NCBI GenBank assembly: GCA_026874595.1
Contig: CM049306.1
Span: forward strand, 89,324,642-89,388,641
From: Sipunculus nudus
Lineage: Eukaryota; Annelida; Sipuncula; Golfingiida; Sipunculidae
Direction: 5' to 3'
DNA: 64,000 nucleotides
Position 1 is the first letter of the stretch; each line of letters opens with the position of its first letter. The position numbers and the translations under genes were made by a program. Positions 45,401 through 57,400 of this stretch are shown one piece after another. Below the pieces are notes generated by a model. The model worked only from the letters and a program-made list of their open reading frames with translations. It was not told where the DNA came from and made no database searches.

Positions 45401-48400
45401 GCGCAGGCATGAACCCCCTTGAGAAAATCTGTCACCAACGGATGATGAAGGACACGATCGTGACCTAGCAGACGGAGCACGGACAGCAGGGCAGCACGTT
45501 AGCCACGCAGAGACGGATAGAATAAATGTTTATCCTGCAGTAAAAACACGAAAAAATCCAAAACCGCCGCAAGCGACGGAGCTAAAGGGGAGATTCCGCG
45601 GGTAGACGCCTAACCGGTGAAGAGACGCCACCAGGAGTCAAAGATGCGGTCCGAAGAACGGCGACTGGGAGCCGAGGCAAGGAGAACAGCCGGACTTGAA
45701 ATGCCAGTGTGGAGGAAGGCAATTGAAGGGCGGCCAGATTCAAATAAGAACCGGCCGCCGAGGCTGTAAACGACGGAACTTGGACCATCAGGTTGGGCCT
45801 CCTGAGTGGAGGTAGCAACGAGGTCCAGTAGCGCAGATTTGCGCGTACGCCAAGCCTGGCGTTGCAGCGCAATCTCGGACCACTGATCTTGTGCCAGGGC
45901 GGGATCGGCAGTGTGAGAGAATGGGAACACTGGTTAACCCCGGGAAGGGGGATTCAGGGAAACCCGTGGAGCAGGAACGACCGGAGGCTAAAAAAAAGAA
46001 GCCGAGGGCCGGTCAGCAGCAGGAACCACCCGGCAAGACACAGGAACCGGAGCCGCAGGCGGCACAGCAGACAGGAACTGAAAGAAAGAGCCAGCTGGCC
46101 GGCGGGAACCGCCGAACAGACCAATGGAGCAGCCGGAGTCACCGGAAGTGAGGGCTGCTGAAAGGAAAGGGATGCAGGAGGGCCAGGATCACTTACCTGC
46201 ACACCACGAAGGCCCGGGTGAACCAGCGGTACGGCCCCAGTCAGCCAAGGGGATAAGGAAGGAAGCCGGCGCGGGGCTGGGGGTGAAGATAATGGCCTTG
46301 GGGAAAGCACCAGGGGAACAGGCGAGGCCGCCAGACGAATCGTCTAGATCCGACATCAGGGACGAGCAAAATCTAGATAATTTATGCAAGATGGAATAAG
46401 CGTACGGTCCTTCGGCACGGGGAGCTGCGTGAACCGGGGAAGACTTCCGCTTACGGGTATGGGAAAGTATGGACTTGGCCGTCAAAACTACCGGGGAGGT
46501 TATGGTACCGGTGGTAACTGATGGGGAACGTAAAACGGCCGTGTTGCGTTCACCCAGGGTAGGCTCCCCCCCCGGAGGCAACCTCGAGACTTGATAAAGG
46601 AAGCGTGGAAGGGGAACCCCCAACTACTTGGGAATGGGACCAATCGTGAAACAATGCCCACTTGTCAGAAGACCATGTTAGACAGAAGAAATAGGGATCT
46701 GCCGGACCCTGGCAGGAGTCATTGTTCGAACGGCAGGTGAAACAAGTGGGGTGAGAATCCCAAGCAGGGATTAAGGAACCACAAGAAACACAATAAGTGG
46801 GGTTCTCCATGGCGTGAAGGGAAAAAGAAACACAACTTACAGTTCAGTTGGCAAACCGGACTGTACAAACCAAAACAGTGGACGAATCGCGCAGAGCGTG
46901 ATCACACGTCCATCATGGCCAGAAGAAAAATGTGATTACAGGAAACGGAAGTGTGACCTAGATACACGGGAACGAGGCAGGATGGGCAATAATAGGCCCA
47001 ATAAGGGAAAATTTTCGGTTGGCTTACTCTGGCATATAAACTTTAACAGAGAAAATTCTCATTAATACAGAAACAGCTCACAATTATGTTTACGTAATAA
47101 AGCTGAAGATATTAAGTTTGCTTTTCAGGGAAATTTAAAATAAAATAAAATCTCCCAGGGATTTTGTCTATAATATTTAAAAGTATCTTAATATAAGCTT
47201 GCTTATCCCTATATGTGACAAAACTACCACATACCACTCATTAATAGGTTTCTGTAATAGAAAGTTGCCAGTATGAAGACTTACTATGTTCTGTTGGTAA
47301 CTGAAGATCTGACATTACAAAAACCTGCTTATATGACATATAGTCTTATCATTATAAGAATAAACTTTTTCTTCCTTTCTTGCTATATGATATGATATAA
47401 TACATGTTGACCTGCTTATTTACAGATGATATGTTTTAAACCTTTATTAATAGGATCGATTGTAAATTTGAACACTTTCTGATTCCTTAAAATTACATGT
47501 AATACCTTGCTTAGCTTTTGTTGTGCCTTAACAAAATTTTCATCTGTTACTACTGAGAAAGTTTTCGTTAGGTTTTAAAAACAGAATTAAAAAAAATTAA
47601 AAATGTTTGACCTCAGAGTAACCGGACAAAGGAGGGTGTTCTACTTGCAAATCATGAGTGCACTTTAATAGCTCCCCGGGCAGTAAAAGGGTTAACCACG
47701 TATTATTTATTTGTTATTCTTACCTGTTTGGCAGCTCCTACTGCCAGGACTTCGTCTGGTGATATAGAGGTCATGACCTCAGCATCAGGACAACAATCTT
47801 GAAGCTGCTGCTGCAGGTAGGGGATACGACTGCTGCCTCCGCAAACAATCATCTGAAAAATGATAAGAGACCTGTGGGTCATGATGCTCAGCAAACAATG
47901 TAAAAGTTACCTAAATGCAAAATTATTGGACAAACTTGTGTGAAAATGATTTTTTATACAGCTAATTAGGTGGACAAAGGTTGTGTACATAGGGTCAGTT
48001 TGACTTTATGCAAGAATCAGTACCAGTTAAACTGACTGACAGGCAACAGGATTTTGCAAAGGTGGTGCTCATTTTGGTAATATTTGTTCCAATGATTTTA
48101 ATCATGTTAATCACTTGAGGATCACTTGCAGGGTCAAATGGACATCAGAGAAAACATAACAGTAGGCAGGCACATTTTAAGCTTGTAGTCTAGCAGATCA
48201 GAAGGGTTGCTTAAGCAACAAGATTTATACAATAATGCTTTTTACCGATACCCGGAGTCCTATTCTATAGGGGGTCACAGTGACTTAGTGCTAAGCTGGG
48301 CGAGTCACTTGGAAGCCCATGTCTTGTACGTTTAAAGATATGCCAAAGAGGTTTATTTTTTATTATGGAGGCCAATTCCAACACACCATACAAATATTGT

Positions 48401-51400
48401 ATGGGATAAATCAGACACTGAAATTAACTACCTGCTTTCTCAGATATCACTTGTCAACTGGCAAGTGTTATCAATACCATACCTGGTGAATTTGAGATTT
48501 GTCCATCCCTGCAGTCTCGATGAGTCTGGTTACTGGGCTGATACAGCTCTGTATGTAAGCACCACAGATTCCCTCCATCCTGGCCCTACTTAAAGTGCAC
48601 TGAAAATCAATACCCTCATACAATGAGTCCACAGAGCACTGGGCAGTCTGCATGGTGGACAAGATGTGCTTACAGATCTCAGATGCATTCCTTAGTTTGG
48701 CCTTGGATCGCTTGTTTTCTGAACAGTCCTGTTTCCATTGTCTGAAATTATTAAAACTCCAAATAAACAGTCCTTATGAAAACATCCAGTTTTGTCTTTA
48801 GATAACTTATAATTTCACCTCTTCATGCCCTGCCTGCATACAAGTAATGGTTTCCTGAATTTGACACCTGAAAAATCTAATTATTTATGTTATTAAGACT
48901 TTTGCTTCTAAGCACCATCTTGTATTCACTAAGGGAAATGAAGTTATTCTTGGTGATGTTCATGCTAATAATTCCCTTATTTAACTTTATAAAAGAAAGC
49001 TGAGACGAAAATGTTTGTGAAGATTTAATATTAAAAACTGTTTTGATCCATGTTGAAAATCACAGATGTTACCAACTGGCAAAGGTGGTTTCCATTGTAA
49101 TAAACAGAAATTATGATAAAACCACCTGTGCTTTGATCTTGTGCTACATCTTTTCGCACAAAAATATGAAAATATAACCATCAAATTCCTACATCAGCTT
49201 GCACCCTTGGTGTTAATTCAATACTCATGAAATACTCAAAAATACCTTGCAAAGCCAGACACCTTTTTCTTATTTACAGACTTACAGATTTTGGAGCCCT
49301 ATGATGTTTTTACACTCAGTTTAATATTCATTAGCTGACCTTTTAAATTCTCCAGCAAAGTGATTAACCAGCAGATCAGTGATTTTGTGACCTCCGTAGT
49401 TCAGACTTGTTTCTGACTTGATGACCTTGTACATTCCACCGCTGACATTGACTAACGACACGTCCATGGAGATTCCTCCTAACCGGTACACAATCACATT
49501 CCTGTAAAACAGATTTAGGAACATTGTACTACACATTGTAATAACAATGTGCTCAGCTGACGTTAACCTTGAAGGAAAAAAATCTAAAATAATATCAAAT
49601 GGAGATAAAGTGTAAGAGGAAGAGGTAATAAAGGCCATGGTTGGTTTATGATTGGTTTGTATTGATGAGCAAGAAATTGTTGCAAAAAATATTTTGTGAC
49701 CTGACCATATGTTTCCTAATGTTGAAACTAAAGCATGTGAGCAGTTTGTGAACAAATGATCTGTACTATTACCATGATCATTAGTTGGTTTTTCGATTAA
49801 CTGTTGACATTTCAGTAGTTTACACATTTGTTCAATTGAATCTATTTTTTTGTATAATATATATTATTAAATATATATGTATTTTTTTATGAAATGTATA
49901 CAGTTGAAATATAGCTAATTAACAACATAAAACAGGGCAAACAAAGCCTGATCTCAAATTCTGCTGAGGCAGGAAAATGATGAACAAATGTTTGTATTAA
50001 ATCCTCATTTTTTTATCACATCAATTATTTTCTAATTTAAGTTTATATTTCTATTCATTTCCAATTTAACATATATATCTGAATATAAAAGTTGATTCAT
50101 AATTCTCAACTGCATCATCATAAATCTCAATCTTGTCAGATAACACCACATCATGCATACAAATGTTTATTTATTTTTTACCACAAAAATATATCTTTAA
50201 AATCTGCAAAACAATAAATATTATGTTATTGAATTATTTTTTCAAGGAAAGTTTTTGCATATCGGAGTGGAAACAGCATTACAATTAAGGAGATACAGTG
50301 AAAACAATAACAATTACTGCATAACACTTGGTTTGCGGGGGGGGGGGGGGGGGGGGGGTGATTGGGGTGGTAATATGAGAATAACTGTACACCTGTCACA
50401 GCAGGGGATCTCCCCCAGTGACTGTAACAAATCACAAACCCTGGCATAGCTGACTTCCAGTGACCTGGAGTGGGACCCTGCATCTGTAATCAAAGCAAGT
50501 GACTACACAAAAAAAAATCAATAACTAGCTTAATTTTCAAGCTTTTATTTTCAAATTTCAGATTAAGACAAACTAAATATTTATGTTTACATGCTGTGAA
50601 AATTAAATCAATGGTGCTTACAGGAAAAAAACGTGCCATGGTCAAAGTTGGGCAAAATTTAAGGTACTGATTTTTTTTTTATGCTAATAAATTAAAAAAT
50701 TTACAAAATTCAGATCTAATTTTCGGTAAACAATCCAATCTTAATTAAACATAGTTATATACTTGAGAAAATAGACTCTAGTTTCAAAATTTTTCATGTT
50801 AAGTGAGTTATTATTTTTCCTGACTTTTTACAAAGTCCATTATGTTTGGGCCCATAACTTAAAGAATTTATACTTTACAGACTTAATTTCTGACATAGGA
50901 ACTATATAGAGGAATATTTATGGTAAATATGAGGAAAAACAGATGAGTGGTCTTGATATTAGGCAGTCCTGAAGTGTGAAAATAGGATTTTAATAAAAAA
51001 TTGAGGTTTTTCCTTAATTTCTCAAAGGAACAAAGTCGCAAAGACCCAGTTTTCGGCTTGGTAGGAGATCTTGGGGACATCTAACATTATGCTGAATTTT
51101 GGATTCCTAGGTCTTACGGTTTCAAAACGTGCCACATCTACGGACGGACGGACGACGGACAATGGACCACGACTATAGCTCAGATGACTTATAGTCAGCT
51201 GAGCTGAAAATTAATAAATGCTTAAATTCCAAGTTACCACTTAATAGACTGTTTGCTGAATGACTGACAGCAGTGAACTCTGAAAATTATAAATTTTTAA
51301 CAGGCAGCTTGAGCCCAGCAACTTTGTTAAACATTTTATTGACTCCAATCAGCACAGACTAAACAGGTTTGGATGGTAAAAATGCATTTAAAAATGCATT

Positions 51401-54400
51401 TATACCAGCATTGCCCTGAAGCAAAGGAGGAATCCTTCTTGTATGCAGGGTAATTATATCCAGTAATCATAGTCAATCATAAGTTTACAGTTTTGCCATT
51501 TCTTTTAACACTATAATACATTGTTTTATTCAAAATAATTATTAATAGCCTTTTCAACAACAGTCAGTCATTTTGGTTCCTTAAGCAGGTTAGAGCTGTA
51601 ATTGAAAATCTTGACAACCACTGAGTAGTTTTACAATTTTACAAAAATAATTAAGATACTTTTAATCAAAACCTGAAAACCCCAGATTTGTACCAAAACT
51701 GTTAAAAAATTATCAGAATACAGGATGACGGTCTTCATTTAAATACTGTTTTTATATTTTTAATTTATTTATCATATTGACTGTTTTTTACAGTTTCCCT
51801 TAATTCTTGCATAAACCATGTTGAAATTTAAAAATTACATGCACAGGACAAAGGATTTTTAAATACATATGATATAAATGATATTGAGGTGACTCTCTCT
51901 CTCTCTCCCTCTCTCTCTCATATTGACTAACCTAGTTTCATGTGGATCAGTTTGTCCCACATCATAAGCCAATGCCGCAGCACACGGTTCATGGATGACT
52001 CTGAGGACACTGAAACCTGCTCTTGTTGCTGCTTCTCTGTAAAACATTAGTACACATGTTTATGACAAAACTCAGGAAAATCAGTACAGGTACAGAAAAA
52101 GAAGAGTAAAACAGTGACAAATTTAAACCTGTTTAGTGCCTATTTACTGAAATATGATCAGTACCCCTTCACAAGTGGGTGGGGAGCTCATCCTTCTGGT
52201 AAAGACTTTGGCTAGGAGTTTCAGCAGAGAAGGCAGTTGGTGTGACACTAACCCAGAACCTTGCAGGCACAAGTCCTGCACTCTGTTAACCATTACGCCA
52301 CCACACTTTTCATTAAAAAATAAGGACAAAATTGTTATTTACCTTTCATAGACACAGAATATCTCTTAAATATTCAATTTACGATGGAAAAAATTTTCCT
52401 CTGTTTTTAAGTCCCTGGATTGACTTAAAATAAGATTTTTTTACATTAAAATAATGGATGCCCTTCTGTTGTGCCATATTAAATGAAATTATGGGAACTT
52501 GCCTGCACATTTGACAAATACATGCAGCATTCTAACAGACTTAAAGAGTCAATTCAGCAAAATAAATTATCAATAATGGATCTGAAACTCACTTTAGTGT
52601 GCTAATTTGTTCTGGAGTGAAATCAAGGGGGACACAAAGAACGACGTTATGAGATTCTCCTCCGTTGCCATGACTATCTGCGATCTCTGAAATTCAATTA
52701 ATCATGGAATAATTAATATAAAGAGCTGGGTATTGCATGCAGTTCTTGATATGATTTGTGTCACAATAAATCTTTTATTATATTGCAGGCACCAGATATT
52801 TAGTTTCACAAATATCATATATTCACATGATTTTTACATAAATATATTGTTCTCTGTTCATGAAATCATTAGGAGGTTTTGAAACAGTACCGTATTTATG
52901 CGTGTATAAGACGACCCCGTGTATAAGACGACCCCCAATGTTGAGCCTCAAATTTTGGTTCAAATTATTTTTCAGCATCTTAAGTTGGAGCTGCCAGCTA
53001 CTGAAGATCACTTTGTTAGCATAATGATAACTTTAACACTGATGATTGAAATTTTTGATTCCTAAAATGGTCAGTGGTATATTTTTTGTTTATGATGCTA
53101 CAAGTGAAAACAGGAAAGTAACATAGAAAGGTATGGAGCAGACCAAAACGGAATTAATTAAAAATGTCAAAGAATGAGTATTTGCAACAATTCAAATTAA
53201 TATCATAAGAGACACCAAAGGGTCAATTTTAGAGCCCAAATTTGGGTAATAAATTATTATCCAGGAAATGGCACCCACTAAGAATTAACATGTCAAGAGA
53301 ATGTGCATTACAGGGCATTGAAACCTTCCTCTTTAAAAAAGATAAATTTATTTCAAAGAAATGTCAGTCTTCTGCATAATTTGAGGGAGATCACCCCAAA
53401 CACCCACTGCATTTCAGCGTCCACGTTTATAAGTGGCTTAAGGTAGACAAGTGACAGCGCATGAAACCAAGGCTTCCATGATGGTCTACTTAACTAGGCT
53501 ACCTCATTTATTATTCCATGTTAATCTTTAACTATCAAAAATTACATTTTCCTGGCCTGTCCACAACCATGTCACAGTCACCAAATTTTCCCACAAAATG
53601 TATCACGTTTGCTTAAACGACGTCGGTCAGGTTCGATTTTATTCCGTTGTACCAGTGAGGAAGGAAAAACGTAATTAGGTAATGACCCAGTAGGACTTTC
53701 GTGAACTACGTTATTTTACGACATTTTACTGTGTGCAAGTTCAATGCTACCTTGTAGAAACTAGGGTTTCCATTCGGGTACTACCGTAAAATCTCCACTT
53801 AAAACCGCGGTTTAATCAAGAAATTCAAAATCTTGAAATCAGGTTGATTTCCTGAAAGCACTGTGCGGTTTATACTAGAAGGGTTTCCTGAATATCTTCC
53901 TGACAGACATCGTTTTTGGGACGGCGAGTGAGCGATAATATTGCAACTTTCGAAGGCCGTTCTTAGCAGCAGTCTCGCTAGCATGGGAGCCGTGTGTAAA
54001 TGTATTATTTACGATTACTTGTTATTTATAAATTAAATACTGCTGATTAGTTTTCGTGTGATATATAACTTGTTATAAAATCTTGGTAATTGTCACCAAA
54101 TAATACGTTTACAACAACCCTGCTGTAACACACAGCGGCCCACTTCCTTGGGCATGATCAAGCTAAATTGAAATAAAAGCCTACTTTAAACCCATTTGCG
54201 GCATTATTAAGCAATGATTATTTGTTTAAAACGTAAAATGAATATAAAGCTGACATTGTAAAGAGTCGCACAATGGCAGACGATCGTTCTAAAATCAATT
54301 TTGAGTGCCGCCATGTGCTGAAACGTCCCGGTATTCTGCTAAGAATATTTTGAACGGCTGTACGCGGTGGGTGGTAAACAGAACAGCCACCTATTTCGTC

Positions 54401-57400
54401 CCAGCGTGCCTTGCGCGAACACTGCCTTGACAAAATGGCTCACCACACGGCAACTTTCTTCAGGAAAAAAACTTGCTTACCCCGACTGGCCGATTTAATT
54501 TTACCTTAAAGTCACTCGTTTTCAAGCGTCATGTTTCATATACGTGCGTATCTCGACAAGGTAACTTCAGTTGCTTTGATATTTAGTTAAGTTGCCCAGC
54601 GATGTTTTCAAACGCACCAGCAAAATGTGACATGGAGCGATGTCAACGTACGATGTGACGATGATAATACCGAAGTAACCGGTATGAAAATGATTTGAAT
54701 CTTCTGAGTAATTCCAGAAAATGGAATTTTCATCAAAAATTAATATTTTACTTTTTAATTACTTTTAGAATTAAAATATACAGTGACTTGAAATGGATCA
54801 GCAGAATATTTTTTTCCCCAAAATATAATGACAAATCAGTAGCAAACAAGAATACGGCACGGAATATAAAATCTTTATAAACAGGCAGTGGTTCACCGGC
54901 CCTTACGTCTTCCCAAACTTCATGCTTGAGTGACCCTGCAAAAAGTGTTATGATGTGTTTAAATAAAATGCCAAAGGAATTTTAAAGTGGACAAGAATGG
55001 CCGAGTCTCAACCTTCGCGTGTTCATTTCTAGATGATAGCTTGATTGTGTCTTTTGTCAAATCATTCCGTAGCGAAAGTTGGTGCGGTTTTAAAGGGGGG
55101 TTCTTAGTATTTGAGCCCCTCGCAGTGTCTCGCCTGGAATTTCGGCGAAGTCTGGGTGCGGTTTTAATCGGAAGTGCGGTTTTAAGTGGAGATTTTACGG
55201 TATTTAAAAGGATATACGCACCAAATCCGGGGTTTTGTTATAAAACTGTGAGGAAATTCGTCATATTTATATCCCGCGGAAACTCGGTCCCTTTCTTGAA
55301 CTCAGTTGACCCGTTATAATAAATTCATTTCTTGGCGTAGTCCAATAATACAAGCTTGACAAACATTGAATTTCACGTCACCTGAGGAACGGCCGCTTCT
55401 TATTTATAATTATAACGCGCTACTGGTTGTCTTGTAATCAAAGTGCCATGTGCGAGTCTCCGTGTATGTCAGTGTGCAAGCCAGCTGACAGCGTCCGCAT
55501 TCACTGGACTCGTGAACATTTTACGCGGTAATTACGGCACCATATGAAAAAATCATCCTTGTATTTATATGCATATTACGTGCTACTGGATGGCATTAGC
55601 AAGCGTCCAGCATCCCTTGCGGGAGCGCTGTACTCTTGGATCTTGAGTACATGGGTAAGCCCGCAAGCTGATAGCAGCATCGACAATTATATCACTGCGT
55701 ACCTGTTTAAAGTGATTTGCCAAGAAATTTTTGGCAAAATATACTTTAAAACTTGGATTGGGAATTCCGTTTCGGTCTGTCAGTTCCGCGATTCCGTCCG
55801 CTATCGCTGGAAATCACTGGCTCTACTGTCATTAGGGCTTTCATATATTGATTCCGTTAAAATTCCTGTGTCAATGCGGCAAGGCAAACCTTTTCTTATC
55901 AATTATTTAACTATGTGTGCATGTAAATCTGATGTATAAACGATAAATTTAAACAAAAACAAAGCACTGTAATGTTCTTTATTGAGTGTACATTACCACC
56001 ATACGGACATGATCACCGATATTCACGCCGTCCAGTTCGACCGACGTAATAATGCTGATTGCCGTAAATTATCCTCGGCGGACCTGAGGACACCGAAAAA
56101 CTTGTACCCTTGTATAAGACGGCCCCCCTTCTTTGCCAAATATTTTTAGGATAAAATTTGTCGTCCTGTACACGCATAAATACGGTATGTATTTTCTTGT
56201 TTTATATGCACAGCACCTTTGTGTATACCAGCACTTATGACTGTGATAAATCTTATGTATCAATTAGCCTGTATCATGAAACATATACGCATCGTTTCAG
56301 TTCCTTTAATATGAAACATCCTGGAATGTTGTGTACCATGTTGTTATGTATTTATTATAAAAAGACAAAGACCCATCACCATGGCTCAGTATGACTGAAA
56401 GTCAGCTGAGCAAAACTCATTTAAATGCAACAACTTCAACCGTAATGTTTTAGCATGATGTAAAATGACAAGTATTCCTTTCAGATGAGGTCCTAGAATT
56501 TCTGGTATAACTAAATTACCTCTCATTTTCTTGTATAAAACTGTGGCTATGTGCACTGGAGAAAACGCTGCTGTTTTCTCTTTGTACTGGACTTGGTATA
56601 CCAAATTTCCATTTTTTTCTGTCACCTGCAGAATGAAAGAAATTTAATCAATTTGAATCACACTGATACATTTTTATGTGACACATTTGAACATTGACAT
56701 AATACATAATGAATTTACAATGTAAACACAGCAAATATCTTTGAGCAACGTAAAAGAAAATAAACTAGATATTTCTTGGCACCGCAGGTGCCATAGTATC
56801 GCCAGACAATTAATCCCCCCCCCCCTTTAAGAATAGGCCCCCCATCTTCAGCAACAAATAATATCAGACCACACTCATAGAAAAGGTCATTCTCATAGAA
56901 AAGGTCATGATCCAAATTTCAATATACATCATCCCCTAACCCATGTCTATGTATATGCAAGAAATCTGTCCATTAGTTTTTGACTTATAATGCTCACAGT
57001 ACTGATAAATGGCAATGATGGGGTATTAAACGGCATTTATTGAGATATTAATGATTTTGTGTGATTTTCACCATATATGGCAATATTCAAGGTCAAGGCC
57101 ACTCTAATAGGAAAGGTCATGACCCCAATTTATAAATACATTATCCCATAACCCATGTCTATGTATATGCATAATATGAAAGAAATCTGTCCATTAGTTT
57201 TTGACTTATAATGCTCACAGGTTATAAATGTACTGTTAAGTGGCAATGATGGGGTATTAAACGGCACGAAAACAAGTAAAAGAATAACAGGTGGCACCAC
57301 CTGTTTCCCGTACATGACAACACTATCCAAGATCTTCGTTCAAGTTGATTTTTGGACCAATCAATGCATCCCTTATTGAGAAATTAATGATTTTGTGTGA

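Larger units (their letters stand above)
44294..47098 (-). mobile_element. DIRS-like retrotransposon derivative (gag + tyrosine recombinase, no RT)
   Basis: Termini are inverted repeats: 44,299-44,455 and 46,926-47,081 match almost perfectly as reverse complements (e.g. CTGTATTAATGAGAATTTTC). An internal complementary region at 44,494-44,563 joins copies of both outer ends, a DIRS hallmark. On the minus strand a gag-like zinc motif comes first, then a Pro-rich region, then a tyrosine recombinase. Reverse transcriptase, RNase H and methylase domains are absent, so it is a deletion derivative. It sits in an HSPA14 intron, same strand as the gene. Confidence 0.85.

Noticed and set aside
45862-46399. 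Plus-strand charged frames (Arg/Glu/Pro-rich) in the DIRS-like element
   Set aside because: They are antisense to the gag and recombinase remnants and reflect GC-rich codon shadowing.
52154-52312. True tRNA gene
   Set aside because: A- and B-box-like words are present, but acceptor and anticodon stems do not form and a SINE body follows.
55544-55939. 131-residue plus-strand frame within the TA-flanked transposon
   Set aside because: I looked for transposase features (DDE spacing, helix-turn-helix) and saw none, so I did not call a gene.
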